The notes below the pieces were generated by a model. That model was given only the letters and a program-made list of their open reading frames with translations, was not told the origin of the DNA and did not search any database. The position numbers and the translations under genes are program-made. This document shows, piece after piece, positions 50,978 to 60,763 of a stretch of DNA of 64,000 bases; positions within the stretch are counted from its first letter, which is position 1; the number at the start of each line of letters is the position of its first letter. The stretch spans positions 3,203,036 to 3,267,035 of the forward strand of contig NZ_CP009516.1 of assembly GCF_000970285.1 (NCBI RefSeq), given 5' to 3'. The DNA is from Methanosarcina horonobensis HB-1 = JCM 15518. GTDB lineage: Archaea > Halobacteriota > Methanosarcinia > Methanosarcinales > Methanosarcinaceae.

Positions 50978-51163
50978 TCACAGAGATATTGTCTCTTGCT
51001 TCTCCCGTTTGAAAATTGCGGTTACTGTTCCTTCATCGTCGACGTCATCCTTTATCTGAACAAGCTCCCAACCCTCGTTCCCGATTCTTTCAAGGTCGCT
51101 CATCAATTGTGGCATGTTCCTACCATTAATCCTGCGAGAATCATATTCCCATAGATGTATCAT
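50978..51163 (-). CDS. DUF4177-like small protein, 61 aa
   Basis: IHLWEYDSRRINGRNMPQLM followed by LERIGNEGWELVQI and VTAIFKREK is the DUF4177 pattern (strand, helix with G-W-E-L, strand). Soluble, function unknown. Stands alone. Confidence 0.7.
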   Translation of the reverse strand: MIHLWEYDSRRINGRNMPQLMSDLERIGNEGWELVQIKDDVDDEGTVTAIFKREKQETISL

Positions 51164-51355
51164 CCAATACCCCCTTACAATAAAGAGAAATTTTGTAATG
51201 TTAAATATTGTAATAAAACTATAAATAACCCGAACAAAAGGAAAAAACCAATCGGGTTCTTTTAGTTCTCTTATTTCAAATGCAATTGGATAGAAACTGC
51301 TTTTTCAGATCCGGATTTTTACATTTGTCTTAATCATTTTATTTTGGTTGTTTTT

Positions 51356-51661
51356 TCAAGAATCAGAAAGTCTCGAAACTGCAGACCTAAAAAGCACACC
51401 TCTTTCATACCTTATCCTTCGAATTCTTTCACGTGCCATGAAATCGAACACAAGTTCAATATCTTCAGGATATCCGCCTCTGGCATGTAAGGGCATAAGG
51501 GGTTCCGAGTTCTGCCTTGAAACATAGAACATGTTCCCTCCGAAATAGGCAATATACTCCAGCTGATATTTTTCGAATACGAGGCGAATGAATTTTTTAG
51601 AAAGAGGATGCTTTGAGAATTCAAAATCTTCTTCCGTTAATTTAATGCCCGTTTCATACAT
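51356..51661 (-). CDS. hypothetical protein, 101 aa
   Basis: Unrecognised. Mixed alpha/beta and basic at the C-terminus (MARERIRRIRYERG). It follows the HEAT-repeat gene on the same strand by about 70 bases and may be co-transcribed. Confidence 0.5.
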   Translation of the reverse strand: MYETGIKLTEEDFEFSKHPLSKKFIRLVFEKYQLEYIAYFGGNMFYVSRQNSEPLMPLHARGGYPEDIELVFDFMARERIRRIRYERGVLFRSAVSRLSDS

Positions 51662-51732
51662 AAAAGGGGATTGGCAGGATAGGATATAAACTGAAGGTAA
51701 ACTGCGGATAAACCTGGAGGGTAGAAAAATCC

Positions 51733-54700
51733 TTATTTACCTGAAGCTCTTGATGGCATCCTCACTCCGGGGATCAGACCTATGAACCTGCCAACCCGCC
51801 TGTAGCGCTCAAGAAGGTCCTGCTCCTGTCTGATGTCCTCAAGTTTCTCAAAAATGTACGTATTTTCAGGAACATTGGGAATCTGGGCTCTAAGGATATT
51901 AAGTAAAGAGTCAAGCTGCCTGTCCAGTTCTTTTCTATCTTTTTCAAGGTCCTGGAAAATCCATTCTCTTACCTTTTGACTTACAGTACATGTAATTTTT
52001 TCCGTAGGTGTGCCTTTTGCCTGAAGACAGGCTGTCCTTGCTTTATACCTGATTCCGGAAAGAGTCTCTTTCAGTTTCTGCTCCAGGACTACCTTTCCAA
52101 TCTTCGGATACTCTTTTTTCACACTTTTTTGCGCAAGAATGGCGTCTTCTTCCACAGCCTCAAAGAGTCCTGAAGCCCTGTCAAAAGCCCCAATACAGGC
52201 CTCAAGAAGTTCCTTCTGGGCAGGCAGATCCCCGGGAATCAGGTTTCCTGCTGCTCGAAGAAGCCCTGCGAATTCTTCCAGAGCTTCGAGGAGCTTCTGG
52301 TTTTCTTCAAGATCCTTTATCTCATGGGTTACCTCTGAGAGATACCGTTCACTTTCGAATCTGAAAGACCTCTCATTGAAAAGGATCTGCAAGAGAGCTT
52401 CATAAAAGGGATAGTAGAACTCGGGAATCACATTGTCAATAGAGGTTTCAGCTGCCTCTTTAAAGTATTTGACTGCCTCTTTAAGTCCGAAAAGATAGGT
52501 AGCCTCGTTTTCCGCCCTGAGCGCTCTCCAAAGGGAAGCCCTTCCAAGGGAGCGGAGTGCATATCTGCGAACATAAATGTAAGGGTTGTCAATAAGAACC
52601 TGCAGGTCTCTCCATGCCTGTGTTTTATCAGGCACATCGAAGAAGGCAGGCCCGAGAGCTCGTGTTGCTGCACGTTGCACAAAACTGTCGCTGTGAGCTG
52701 AAAGCCTGATAAGGTCGCTCCAGGCTTTTCCTTTATCCGGAACTCCTGAGTAACCGGACGAAAGAGCAAGTGCCGCCCCTTTCCTGACTTCTCTGTCCTC
52801 AACTGAAGTAAGCCTCAAAAGATCTTTCCATGCCCTTTGCTTATTATCGGAATATGCAAATGCGACAGCAAGAAGCTCTACCGCTCTTTTTCTAAGCTGG
52901 GCGTCCTGGCTTTCAGTGAGCCTGACAAGGTCAAAAAAAACTGAGGATTTTTCCTCAACCGCTGGAAAAACATACGAAAGCAGGCCTGCGGTACCCTTTC
53001 TAACGCCTGTATCTCCATCTCCGGACATTTTAAGGAGTTCACGCCAGACGTCCTGTGTTTTGCCTGATTTCCGCGAATAAAGAGCAAGAAGGGATTCAAT
53101 TGCACCCCTTCTCATCTGTGGGTCGGGATCCGAACTGAGCCGGATGAGCTCTTCTACAATTTCTTCTTTTTCCGGAAGCCCGGAGTATGCTCTTGCAAAA
53201 GATTCTGCCGCATCTTTCCGCACATATTCGTCTCTATCCCCTGTAAATTTCAGGAGGTCAAAGACAGGTTTCTTGTTTTCCTTAACCTGCTCATTTTCTA
53301 TCTTCTCTTTCCCCATTACTTCTCTTTCCCCCATCATTCCTTTTTTCTTTCCTCTCTTCTCTTCAGAGAGAGCATACCCCAGAGAATTAGCTGCATCCCT
53401 TCTTACGAAGGCAGCTTTTTCAGATGCAAGTTTGTAAAACCCTGCAGACTTAACTTCTTTCTTTCCCTCCCATATCTCTTTCTCCTTCGTTTCTCCATTT
53501 TCCGCTTTTACTTCACTTATCTTATACCCTTCATAAAATTGAGGATCGATCAAAGCAAGAGTTTTCACAACTCTCCTTAGCACATAACTGTCCCTTTTTT
53601 CAGCCAGATTCATAAGATCCGAATATGCCTGGCTTTTATCGGAAACATAAGGGAAAACCTTACTGAGGGTATCAGCAGCCGTTCTCTGAATATACTCATC
53701 CTCGTTTCCGGTAAGTCCCATGAGTTCTTTCCAAACCGCATCTTTATCTTCAAGGTACGGGAACACACTGACAAGTGCATCTGCAGCAGTATCTCTGACA
53801 TACCTATCCCATGCTCCTGTTAGCTTAAGAAGATCAGACCATACTCTGTTTTTATTCGGCGTGTCAGGAAAGATCGAAATAAGAATATTTGCAGCCTGCT
53901 TTCTTACAGGCCCTCTTTCATCTTCTATAAGCCTTAAAATGCTGTTCCATGCCCTGTTTTTATCAGGGACCGTAGAAAAGATAGAAGGCAGAGCAAGCAA
54001 AATTTCCTTTTGAACTGCCTGATCTACGGATTTTCCTGCGATCTGCAGCATCTCTTCCCAGGCCTCATCTTTCTTTTCATCAGGCAAAAAAGAAAAAACC
54101 TCTCCAAAAGTCTTTGAAGCCTGTTCTCTAACCTGTATATCTCCGGCTTCTCCTGCCATCTCAAGGAGGTCCTCCCATGCTTTACCTTTTTTCTCTTCAG
54201 GGAGCTCCGGAAAGACCATGCTTAAAAAAGAAGCAGACTTTTCCCGGACATAGAGATCGTCTGATGCTGTCATTTCAAGTAAGTCCTTCCATACCTGTCC
54301 CTTATCCGGAAATTCAGAAATGGCATTTGGAAGCGAACGAATAATTCCCCTGCTCACATCCTCAAGGCTTGATTTTGAGTTTACTAGCTCAATCAGGTCT
54401 TTCCATGCCCTTTTTTTATCCGGCATGAGAGGAAAAACAGCAATCAGGGAGTTAACTGCCGTTCTGATAATTCTTTCAACAGGATAAGCCGTAAGGTTTA
54501 CAAACCTCTCCCAGGCCAGCTCCTTTTCCGGCACGTTAGGAAAAACCGTTGTAAGGGAATTTACAGCCTCTTCCCTCACCTCGCTGTCCCTGTCAGAACA
54601 GAGTCTCAAAAGATCTTCAAATGCCTGTCTTCTATCAGGAAAAACCTCAAAAAGGGTTCCCAGCTGTCTTGCAGCTTTTATCCGTTCATTCGATGCCTGA

Positions 54701-54738
54701 TTGAAAGTCTTATCATGTATCTCGGGCTGGTCACTCAA
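51733..54738 (-). CDS. large HEAT-repeat protein, 1001 aa
   Basis: At least sixteen HEAT-like repeats of about 35-40 residues with a strong consensus AWxDLLxLTxxxDxxVRxxAAxxLxxVFPxxPDK, for example AWKDLLRLTSVEDREVRKGA. Interrupted near residue 420-490 by a charged insert (EKRGKKKGMMGEREVMGK). Residues about 750-1001 are a non-HEAT helical domain with coiled coils. HEAT solenoids are scaffolds for protein complexes. A 296-residue paralogue with the same N-terminus is at 60764. Confidence 0.85.
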   Translation of the reverse strand: MSDQPEIHDKTFNQASNERIKAARQLGTLFEVFPDRRQAFEDLLRLCSDRDSEVREEAVNSLTTVFPNVPEKELAWERFVNLTAYPVERIIRTAVNSLIAVFPLMPDKKRAWKDLIELVNSKSSLEDVSRGIIRSLPNAISEFPDKGQVWKDLLEMTASDDLYVREKSASFLSMVFPELPEEKKGKAWEDLLEMAGEAGDIQVREQASKTFGEVFSFLPDEKKDEAWEEMLQIAGKSVDQAVQKEILLALPSIFSTVPDKNRAWNSILRLIEDERGPVRKQAANILISIFPDTPNKNRVWSDLLKLTGAWDRYVRDTAADALVSVFPYLEDKDAVWKELMGLTGNEDEYIQRTAADTLSKVFPYVSDKSQAYSDLMNLAEKRDSYVLRRVVKTLALIDPQFYEGYKISEVKAENGETKEKEIWEGKKEVKSAGFYKLASEKAAFVRRDAANSLGYALSEEKRGKKKGMMGEREVMGKEKIENEQVKENKKPVFDLLKFTGDRDEYVRKDAAESFARAYSGLPEKEEIVEELIRLSSDPDPQMRRGAIESLLALYSRKSGKTQDVWRELLKMSGDGDTGVRKGTAGLLSYVFPAVEEKSSVFFDLVRLTESQDAQLRKRAVELLAVAFAYSDNKQRAWKDLLRLTSVEDREVRKGAALALSSGYSGVPDKGKAWSDLIRLSAHSDSFVQRAATRALGPAFFDVPDKTQAWRDLQVLIDNPYIYVRRYALRSLGRASLWRALRAENEATYLFGLKEAVKYFKEAAETSIDNVIPEFYYPFYEALLQILFNERSFRFESERYLSEVTHEIKDLEENQKLLEALEEFAGLLRAAGNLIPGDLPAQKELLEACIGAFDRASGLFEAVEEDAILAQKSVKKEYPKIGKVVLEQKLKETLSGIRYKARTACLQAKGTPTEKITCTVSQKVREWIFQDLEKDRKELDRQLDSLLNILRAQIPNVPENTYIFEKLEDIRQEQDLLERYRRVGRFIGLIPGVRMPSRASGK

Positions 54739-54861
54739 AAATTCCCACCAACTGCTGCTCTAATCCCTTCCAGTTATGATATATTCCAGTTTGGCAGGTT
54801 TATCTTTTATAAGTATTGATTTTGAATTTTTGCTGGCAGCAAAAGAGCGTTCAACGTCAGG

Positions 54862-55397
54862 TCATGGAAGAGAAATTGAACTGGATAAGTCTATAACAGC
54901 TATTTTCCAGAATAATGTTTTCTCAGACAGGATACTTTTCATAATTCTCAAACTGGATGAGTCTAATAAATATAATCTAAGAAAAATTAGACAGGTTTTT
55001 AATTTGGTTTTTGGAGATTTTTTCAGTCCTTTTCTGGATTTTTTTAACCATCGTTCCCATACCCTGCCGTCCAAAGGATGCTCCAGTTCATCTACTAATT
55101 GATAATCCGGTTTTCTGAGTATACTGGTTGATGCGTTTTCTTCAGAAAGTTCTATGCGACGATAGTCATTTCCGGAACTCCCTCGAATGCGATTTGCACG
55201 AGTACTTTGGCCATGCATGTAGCTGCATAGCTCTCCTTGTAATCCAGAAAAGTAAGGTATGCAATTTCCATACGATTATTTCTCAGAGGCGACTTAGGCG
55301 TCCACATGCCTACACAACTATTTGATTCAATCGCCAGATAGCCAATCCAGAGAGAAACATATCCCACATTTGCATACAGCTCGGCAGTTGAGCTCAT
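54862..55397 (-). pseudogene. frameshifted GNAT acetyltransferase (RimJ/RimL type)
   Basis: The first part (55397 down to about 55152) reads VSLWIGYLAIESNSCVGMWT then MEIAYLTFLDYKESYAATCM and stops after EMTIVA. The continuation is in another frame as ELSEENASTSILRK then DELEHPLDGRVWERWLKK. Together they match a RimL-like GNAT; one lost base near 55155 breaks it. The first 30 or so residues also appear to be missing, so the gene is dead or mis-sequenced. Confidence 0.65.
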
Positions 55398-55798
55398 TAA
55401 ATCTTTAATTATGTCAGTAAGACCATTATTGGTTTTACAGCCGTGCTATTTTTGGTAATCTCGATGAGTTTTATTAAAATCACTCATTAAGTAGAAAAAG
55501 GATCCAGAAAGAGACACTCTATTATTTACCTGGACTTTCACTTAAGGTCAATCTGAATTGAAATATAATGAAGAAGGTATCTCAGTATAAAGATACAGGA
55601 CTATATACTGACATTTTCATATTTATATCTACAAGAATATCGTTGTAAAGTATGTATATATAGGATAAGTCATATATAAGTAGTAACCAATAGTATAGAG
55701 TTTTTTGCGAAGAATATAATGCTTTTAAGATTTCTAGATTTTTGATTGATCAAGCTACAGAAGGCTGAAAAGTAAAGACATTATCTAAGGAGCTTTTT
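55398..55798. other. intergenic region
   Basis: AT-rich, no gene. Contains the presumptive promoter of the small gene at 55799 (several TATATA stretches near 55650-55675). Confidence 0.5.
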
Positions 55799-55984
55799 AT
55801 GGAGTTAATGGATTCTTCGATAACTTTTAGACAAAAAAGTATCTTAATAAAATCACTTCGGTATATGGAAAGACATAAAAAAATTAGTCAGTATTGCGAT
55901 GAATATAAGAAGAACTGGACTGAATTATCCTTTGATGAAGCGAGCGACTTAATCAGGATGCTAGATAAGATGTCATGGCAATAA
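55799..55984 (+). CDS. small hypothetical protein, 61 aa
   Basis: Unrecognised helical, charged protein (ERHKKISQYCDEYKKNWTEL). AAGGAGC lies six to seven bases before ATG. No membrane segment or metal site. Confidence 0.45.
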   Translation: MELMDSSITFRQKSILIKSLRYMERHKKISQYCDEYKKNWTELSFDEASDLIRMLDKMSWQ

Positions 55985-56353
55985 CTGTTCTTAGCTTTTT
56001 CCACTTATTCTTATTGTTTCAAACTTGTTTTTGCTTCATGCTGCTATATTAGATAACTAGAGAAAGGTTGTGCTGATTTGCTTCAGCACTGGAGTCCGAT
56101 GGCTCGAGGAGTTTGTTGAGAGCTAAAAAGGAAGTAAAACTCTGGCTTGAGTATGCCTGAGGAGAAGTACTCCATGAGCAGGTCGATAAGTGGGATTTGC
56201 TTACGGCTATTATACAGTTGTCGGAATGAACAAAAAGCGTATTCTCTCAGAAAATAAAAACCGGCGACGGTTTTTCCTGAAAAATGAAAAAAAGGAGATT
56301 CTTGAAATCTAAAATCTCAGCAGGTCTTTATTTAGCTATTTTTTGCTATTACT
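55985..56353. other. intergenic region with possible gene remnant
   Basis: No intact gene. A broken coding-like stretch near 56120-56230 (EVKLWLEYA, stop, then LHEQVDKWDLLTAIIQLSE) could be a decayed frame, but I cannot name its source. Confidence 0.35.
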
Positions 56354-57652
56354 TTAAATCTCTTCAGTCTCCTCATACTCAGGGTATTCAACTTTCCCCA
56401 TGAAAAGGATGCAGTTTGTCCTTCTGTCCTCTATGAAGAACATGAAAGGATGGTCGGCTTTGAACTCTTTTGGTTTGGGATCCCATGAGATGCTCATGCC
56501 CCTCTCCATCACAACCGCTGTTGCTGCGGCAGCTTCCGTACCCTCTTCCTTCACATCTATAAACGTTTGATGAATCACTCTGGAAATCGATAATGGATCG
56601 TCACTAATTCCTGAAAAATTTGCCGGACCGAAGGCATCCACAACGCCCATATCGATGAGAGAATTAGTAAGTTCGGTTTTAGTCTCAAACTTAAATTTAG
56701 GAATTGAAACCTTTACTTCTTCTACGGATTCCATGTCATTTTTAAGTTTAGTGTAATCGTTTAGTGTGAATCCTGTCTCAAACTTTTCAATATTGTTGTT
56801 TTTCGGAAGCACAATGTACATAGATAAGTCGTTGCCTTTATAAGGCAATTCTATAATCTTCGCCTTTGAGTTTTCGCCATAGTTAAATCTGTTACATATG
56901 TACATCGTGTCCAGAGAGATTTCTTCTCCTCCAGTCGGATAAAAGGGTTTTTTATCCGTCATTTCCTTATCAAATTCATACACCCATTTTCCGTTAAAGT
57001 AAATCGCATTTGTAATAATTACACGCGTGTCAGCTGTTATTGAATTTTTCGGGACGAGATCTTTGATTTTATCACTGGTTTTGTCTTCGACCCACTTATT
57101 AATAGTATTTCTGGAAGCGTCAGGTTTTCTTACAAAATCAAGATTTGTTACTTCTCCGTCATAGTATTTTTTCACGTTGTAGATGTATGCTTCCTTTACG
57201 GGATACCCTTCCTGAATCCATAATGCATTTGCAGTTTGAAGTTCATAATCACTATTTACGGAATTTATCGTGTTGTTCGTTCTCTCCATACGAACCTTCA
57301 AAATCGTTTTATTGGCAGGGAAATAGAATACATTTGATGTCTGCTCTTTTGTAGTGCCTTCAGCTCCCTCATAACAGATTGCCATGGCAGTATATATGCT
57401 GTGTGGAGAAAAAAAGACGTTTCTCTTATTTCCGCTTTCATTTCCGCTTTCCAGTTGTGCCAGTTGAGAATACATATCAAAAGCAAAAGCATTATTTGCA
57501 GCTGCAATGTCATAATCTTTAACTGAGTCAGCACTTATCGTATTTTCCGGAACGACAGTCGTATTTTCTTTAATCACAATCGTATCTTCGATGCAGCCTG
57601 TGCAGAGCAACGTCAGGGTAAATAAAAGAAAAACAATTTTCACTTTGACCAT
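56354..57652 (-). CDS. serpin (serine protease inhibitor), lipoprotein
   Basis: 432 residues. Signal peptide with lipobox LLCTGC. Serpin fold signatures: NVFFSPHSIYTAMAICYEGA, TNAIYFNGKW, VSIPKFKFETK and, in the reactive-loop hinge, VKEEGTEAAAATAVV, followed by FKADHPFMFFIEDRRTNCIL. The small-residue hinge indicates an inhibitory serpin. Presumably guards the cell surface against proteases. Serpins are rare in archaea but known from Methanosarcina. Confidence 0.93.
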   Translation of the reverse strand: MVKVKIVFLLFTLTLLCTGCIEDTIVIKENTTVVPENTISADSVKDYDIAAANNAFAFDMYSQLAQLESGNESGNKRNVFFSPHSIYTAMAICYEGAEGTTKEQTSNVFYFPANKTILKVRMERTNNTINSVNSDYELQTANALWIQEGYPVKEAYIYNVKKYYDGEVTNLDFVRKPDASRNTINKWVEDKTSDKIKDLVPKNSITADTRVIITNAIYFNGKWVYEFDKEMTDKKPFYPTGGEEISLDTMYICNRFNYGENSKAKIIELPYKGNDLSMYIVLPKNNNIEKFETGFTLNDYTKLKNDMESVEEVKVSIPKFKFETKTELTNSLIDMGVVDAFGPANFSGISDDPLSISRVIHQTFIDVKEEGTEAAAATAVVMERGMSISWDPKPKEFKADHPFMFFIEDRRTNCILFMGKVEYPEYEETEEI

Positions 57653-57957
57653 GCATTCTAATATTTTTAAACTGTTACTAAAGTTTATTTATATATTATT
57701 AAGAAAAATATCTTTTTCCGTAAATAAGACAAGATGTTGGATCCAAAAACAGAGGTAGACTTTTTTCGATTGTTTTGATCTCTTTCTGGCAACCGAGTTT
57801 TAAATAATCACTTCTTATAGATCATCTAAAGATCATAGGAGCATTCTAAAGCTTCCAACAAAGTATTTATCTGTTATTATATTTATTCCAGTAAAGGTAT
57901 TGCACTTATTGATATTACTTTATTCTGGAACCAAACCAAAGAAAGGAACGTAATGTT
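57653..57957. other. divergent intergenic region
   Basis: Separates the serpin from the rightward gene at 57958. AT-rich near 57680-57700 (serpin promoter). Nothing else seen. Confidence 0.45.
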
Positions 57958-59217
57958 TTGCAAACGAAGGATGAAATAATGCAACAGAAGGATGTAATAA
58001 TCAGTCAACTGGCAAACAGTCAATTAACAATAAGGCAACTGGCACAAACAGTTACGGATTTTCTTGAGCCTGTAATTCCCTATCTGGTCATCGGGTCTAA
58101 AAAAGCGGACGAAGAAGCTATCAAAAAAGCAGGACCTGAGGTATGGGTGGTTAAGAAAAAGATGTGGGAAAAACTATGTTCGAGAGAATGTCTCGAATTA
58201 AAAGAAGCCGCAGGAGATATGATCATTGCACCCTCTGATCCGGAAGTAAAGCTGGCTCTGGTTCAGAAGATACTGAAATCATTTGAAAAATATCCTGCTC
58301 TGGAAAAAGAAATTTCATCATTTATTGAAAACGGACAAATAAAGAAGATAGCAGTCGAAGAGAGTTCAAACATGATCACTGCACAAAATTCAGATGATAA
58401 AATCAGAGTACTTGAAGAATTTAACGAACTGCTTGAAAAATTAATAGCAACAAATAGTGATGTCGGTTTTATCAGTGATATCAGGGATTTTAATAGTGTC
58501 AACTCTGACAATGCTGTCCGGAATTCAGAGCTTTCAGAATGCAGGCAAGGAAATGAAAAAATTCTAGAAAAAACCCTTGACTTTGCCTGCCAGATCCAGT
58601 ACGGAGACCTGAGATCCCAGGCCCTTTCACTGATTGTTCCTTATCTGAAAGGTCCAAAAAAGGGAGAATACATAAAAAAGGTTCTTTACTCTACATCCAA
58701 TATTCAGGACGAATCAGAGAGGGCAAGAATTCTTTCTCCGCTTGCTTCTTACCTGAAGGGAATGGGAAAAGAAGAGCTTATTGAAGATATTTTTGATTTC
58801 TCTCCTCATATTCAATATGACGATGCAAAGTTTCAGATATTTTCCTTACTTATTGAGCATCTTGAAGGCTTAAGGAATGAAATTCTTCTTGAAAAAGCCC
58901 TCGAAATGACAGCCGGAATTCAATCCGAGTTTCTGAGGATTCAGGTTTTTTCGATGCTTATCCCCTGCCTCAAAGGGCAAAGAAAAGAGGAAATCATAGA
59001 AGAAGCCCTTCAGTTAGCTTTCAGCCTTAAAGACAAAGACATGAGACCGCAGGCTCTTTCATTCATAATTCCATATCTGGGTGAGGCAAGAAAAAAAGAA
59101 ACTCTGAAAAAAACCCGCGAGATTGCTTCCGCGATTAAATCTGAGTATCGGAGGTTACAGGCCCTTTCTTCACTTGTATCCTATACTGAAGAACAAGAAA
59201 ATGGAGATATCATGTAA
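57958..59217 (+). CDS. helical repeat protein, about 419 aa
   Basis: Start is TTG 57958 or ATG 57979. N-terminal coiled part (QQKDVIISQLANSQLTIRQL), a globular section around residues 40-180, then from about residue 195 five to six repeats of roughly 38 residues with pattern A-x-x-I-x-x-(E/D)-x-x-R-x-Q-x-(L/F)-S-x-L-x-x-Y/H-L-(K/E)-G, for example AGIQSEFLRIQVFSMLIPCL. This is a HEAT-like solenoid different from the W/PDK type at 51733. Function unknown. Confidence 0.6.
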   Translation: MQTKDEIMQQKDVIISQLANSQLTIRQLAQTVTDFLEPVIPYLVIGSKKADEEAIKKAGPEVWVVKKKMWEKLCSRECLELKEAAGDMIIAPSDPEVKLALVQKILKSFEKYPALEKEISSFIENGQIKKIAVEESSNMITAQNSDDKIRVLEEFNELLEKLIATNSDVGFISDIRDFNSVNSDNAVRNSELSECRQGNEKILEKTLDFACQIQYGDLRSQALSLIVPYLKGPKKGEYIKKVLYSTSNIQDESERARILSPLASYLKGMGKEELIEDIFDFSPHIQYDDAKFQIFSLLIEHLEGLRNEILLEKALEMTAGIQSEFLRIQVFSMLIPCLKGQRKEEIIEEALQLAFSLKDKDMRPQALSFIIPYLGEARKKETLKKTREIASAIKSEYRRLQALSSLVSYTEEQENGDIM

Positions 59218-59586
59218 AAAAATCCTTGTCTCAGGCACTGTTGCAAATTAATCTTATCAGTTCTCAGCAGCAGGATCGAAAACACTGGGTTACTCGTTCG
59301 AATTTGGATGAAAAAAGAAATGGATATTTTTCAAAATTTCTTTAATTCTGAAAACCAGATTGAACTTCATACTTCAAACTAAACTTTGCACTTCACACTA
59401 AAACCTATTCTTAATGAAGATTAACTATTTATAAACTGATAATGATATTACTCGAATAGTATTTAATTGACATTTATTTAATTCTTATACTAATCTAAAC
59501 TTCTTTATTAATTTATTTCATTATTTAATTGCTTTTGTAGTCCAGTCTAAATAAAATGGCTGAGTTTGTACGTGGGGGGTTGAAGA
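59218..59586. other. intergenic region
   Basis: No gene seen. AT-rich with TATA-like sequences near 59455-59500; GGGGGG directly precedes the next gene. Confidence 0.5.
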
Positions 59587-59925
59587 ATGAAAATGAAATC
59601 GATATTTTCTCTGCTAGTAGTCTGCTTGGTTTTTTCTCCTGGATTAGCTCAGGCACAGAATGAAGAGAGCAGCTGTAAATCTATAACATTTGTTAACGTT
59701 ACACCTGACGCGTTTGAGTGCATGAAGAACAGGCTTCAGAATTATGGCATCGATGTCCCGCCTGGAAATGAAGGAAAGCTTTCAGAAAGAGGGGTTACCG
59801 GGAGATTCGAGTGGGATGGTAGGTCTATTCTTACCACTACAATCGAGGAAAAACCTTTTTTCGTCAGCTGTGAGACCGCAGATGAGAGAATGATACTATT
59901 CGTAGACGAATGCAAAGGTGCGTGA
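59587..59925 (+). CDS. small secreted protein, 112 aa
   Basis: Unrecognised. Signal peptide (MKSIFSLLVVCLVFSPGLAQ) with AQA cleavage site; the mature part has four cysteines able to form two disulfides. GGGGGGTTGAAGA precedes the ATG. Confidence 0.55.
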   Translation: MKMKSIFSLLVVCLVFSPGLAQAQNEESSCKSITFVNVTPDAFECMKNRLQNYGIDVPPGNEGKLSERGVTGRFEWDGRSILTTTIEEKPFFVSCETADERMILFVDECKGA

Positions 59926-59981
59926 GGGAAAAACTGGAGAGAGGTAGAAGTTTTTTCTGATTTCCCGAGAAATCAAATTGC

Positions 59982-60575
59982 GGGCGGCCACCCCACCCTA
60001 AAGGATGGGGTATGCTTCGGGCCGCCCGCCCGGTTGTTCTGGTAATTAGAAATCATCAAGTCTTCTTTGCTTGGATCTCATGAACCTATGCAATCGAGAC
60101 TCTTCACTCGGTTTTCCTTGCGATTCTTTAATGTAATGCTTAATTGTATCAGCAGTTACGTTTCCAACGGATCGATAGAACTTTCCACTTGACCATAGAT
60201 TTCCACCCCAATATCGTTTTTTAAGATCAGGATGAAGCTTGAATAAGCTGTAAGAACTACCTCCTTTCAAATACTGAATTACCTCTGACAGAGAATTACT
60301 TGGATGAAATTCAAGAAACAAATGAACATGATCATCTACTACTTCCATTGCATGTATTTTGTAGCTATTTTTAGCACAAATTATACTGAGAATCAACTCG
60401 CAATCCTTTTTAATTCTCTTATTGTAGAATATATTGTATCGATACTTAGGCACCAACACGATGTGGTAAGTAATCTGACCATAGCCATGGCTAAAACTGC
60501 GTAATTCCAACTTATATCACATCCTAGCCAAAGGTGGCTGGCACCACCTCTGGTTATGGTGCCAAAAAAACCTTA
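59982..60575 (-). mobile_element. IS200/IS605-family insertion, tnpA only
   Basis: A single Y1 transposase gene flanked by hairpins instead of inverted repeats. On the left, GGGCGGCC ... GGCCGCCC encloses ACCCCA ... TGGGGT (59982-60027). On the right, GGCACCA ... TGGTGCC occurs at 60539-60563. No tnpB accompanies it. Exact ends are not determined. Confidence 0.65.
60046..60510 (-). CDS. tnpA: IS200-type transposase TnpA (Y1 HUH)
   Basis: 154 residues. HUH motif DDHVHLFLEF near residue 62 and the catalytic Tyr region in RSVGNVTADTIKHYIKESQ near 126. The N-terminus GQITYHIVLVPKYRYNIF is typical. The enzyme moves single-stranded IS DNA through subterminal hairpins. Full-length, so possibly active. 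Confidence 0.92.
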   Translation of the reverse strand: MELRSFSHGYGQITYHIVLVPKYRYNIFYNKRIKKDCELILSIICAKNSYKIHAMEVVDDHVHLFLEFHPSNSLSEVIQYLKGGSSYSLFKLHPDLKKRYWGGNLWSSGKFYRSVGNVTADTIKHYIKESQGKPSEESRLHRFMRSKQRRLDDF

Positions 60576-60629
60576 TTTTACAAAAAAAGTGAGGATTTAG
60601 ATAATTAAAGTGAAAAAACGAAGAGGCGA

Positions 60630-60674
60630 GGGTTCACTTCATCCCCGACCTGAAGGACGGGGTATTCGTGACCC
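60630..60674. repeat. additional IS605-like end hairpin
   Basis: GAGGGTTCAC ... GTGACCCTC with inner CCCC ... GGGG. Its CATCCCCGACCTGAAGGACG core resembles the left hairpin of the adjacent IS (CCACCCTAAAGGATGGGGTA). Probably the relic of another IS insertion. Confidence 0.45.
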
Positions 60675-60763
60675 TCTGCGCTCCCTTAGTAATGAAGAAA
60701 AAAGGGGAAATAGGGGCCAAAAAAGCATCAGATAGCATCAGGCTTATTTCAATTTGATAAAAA

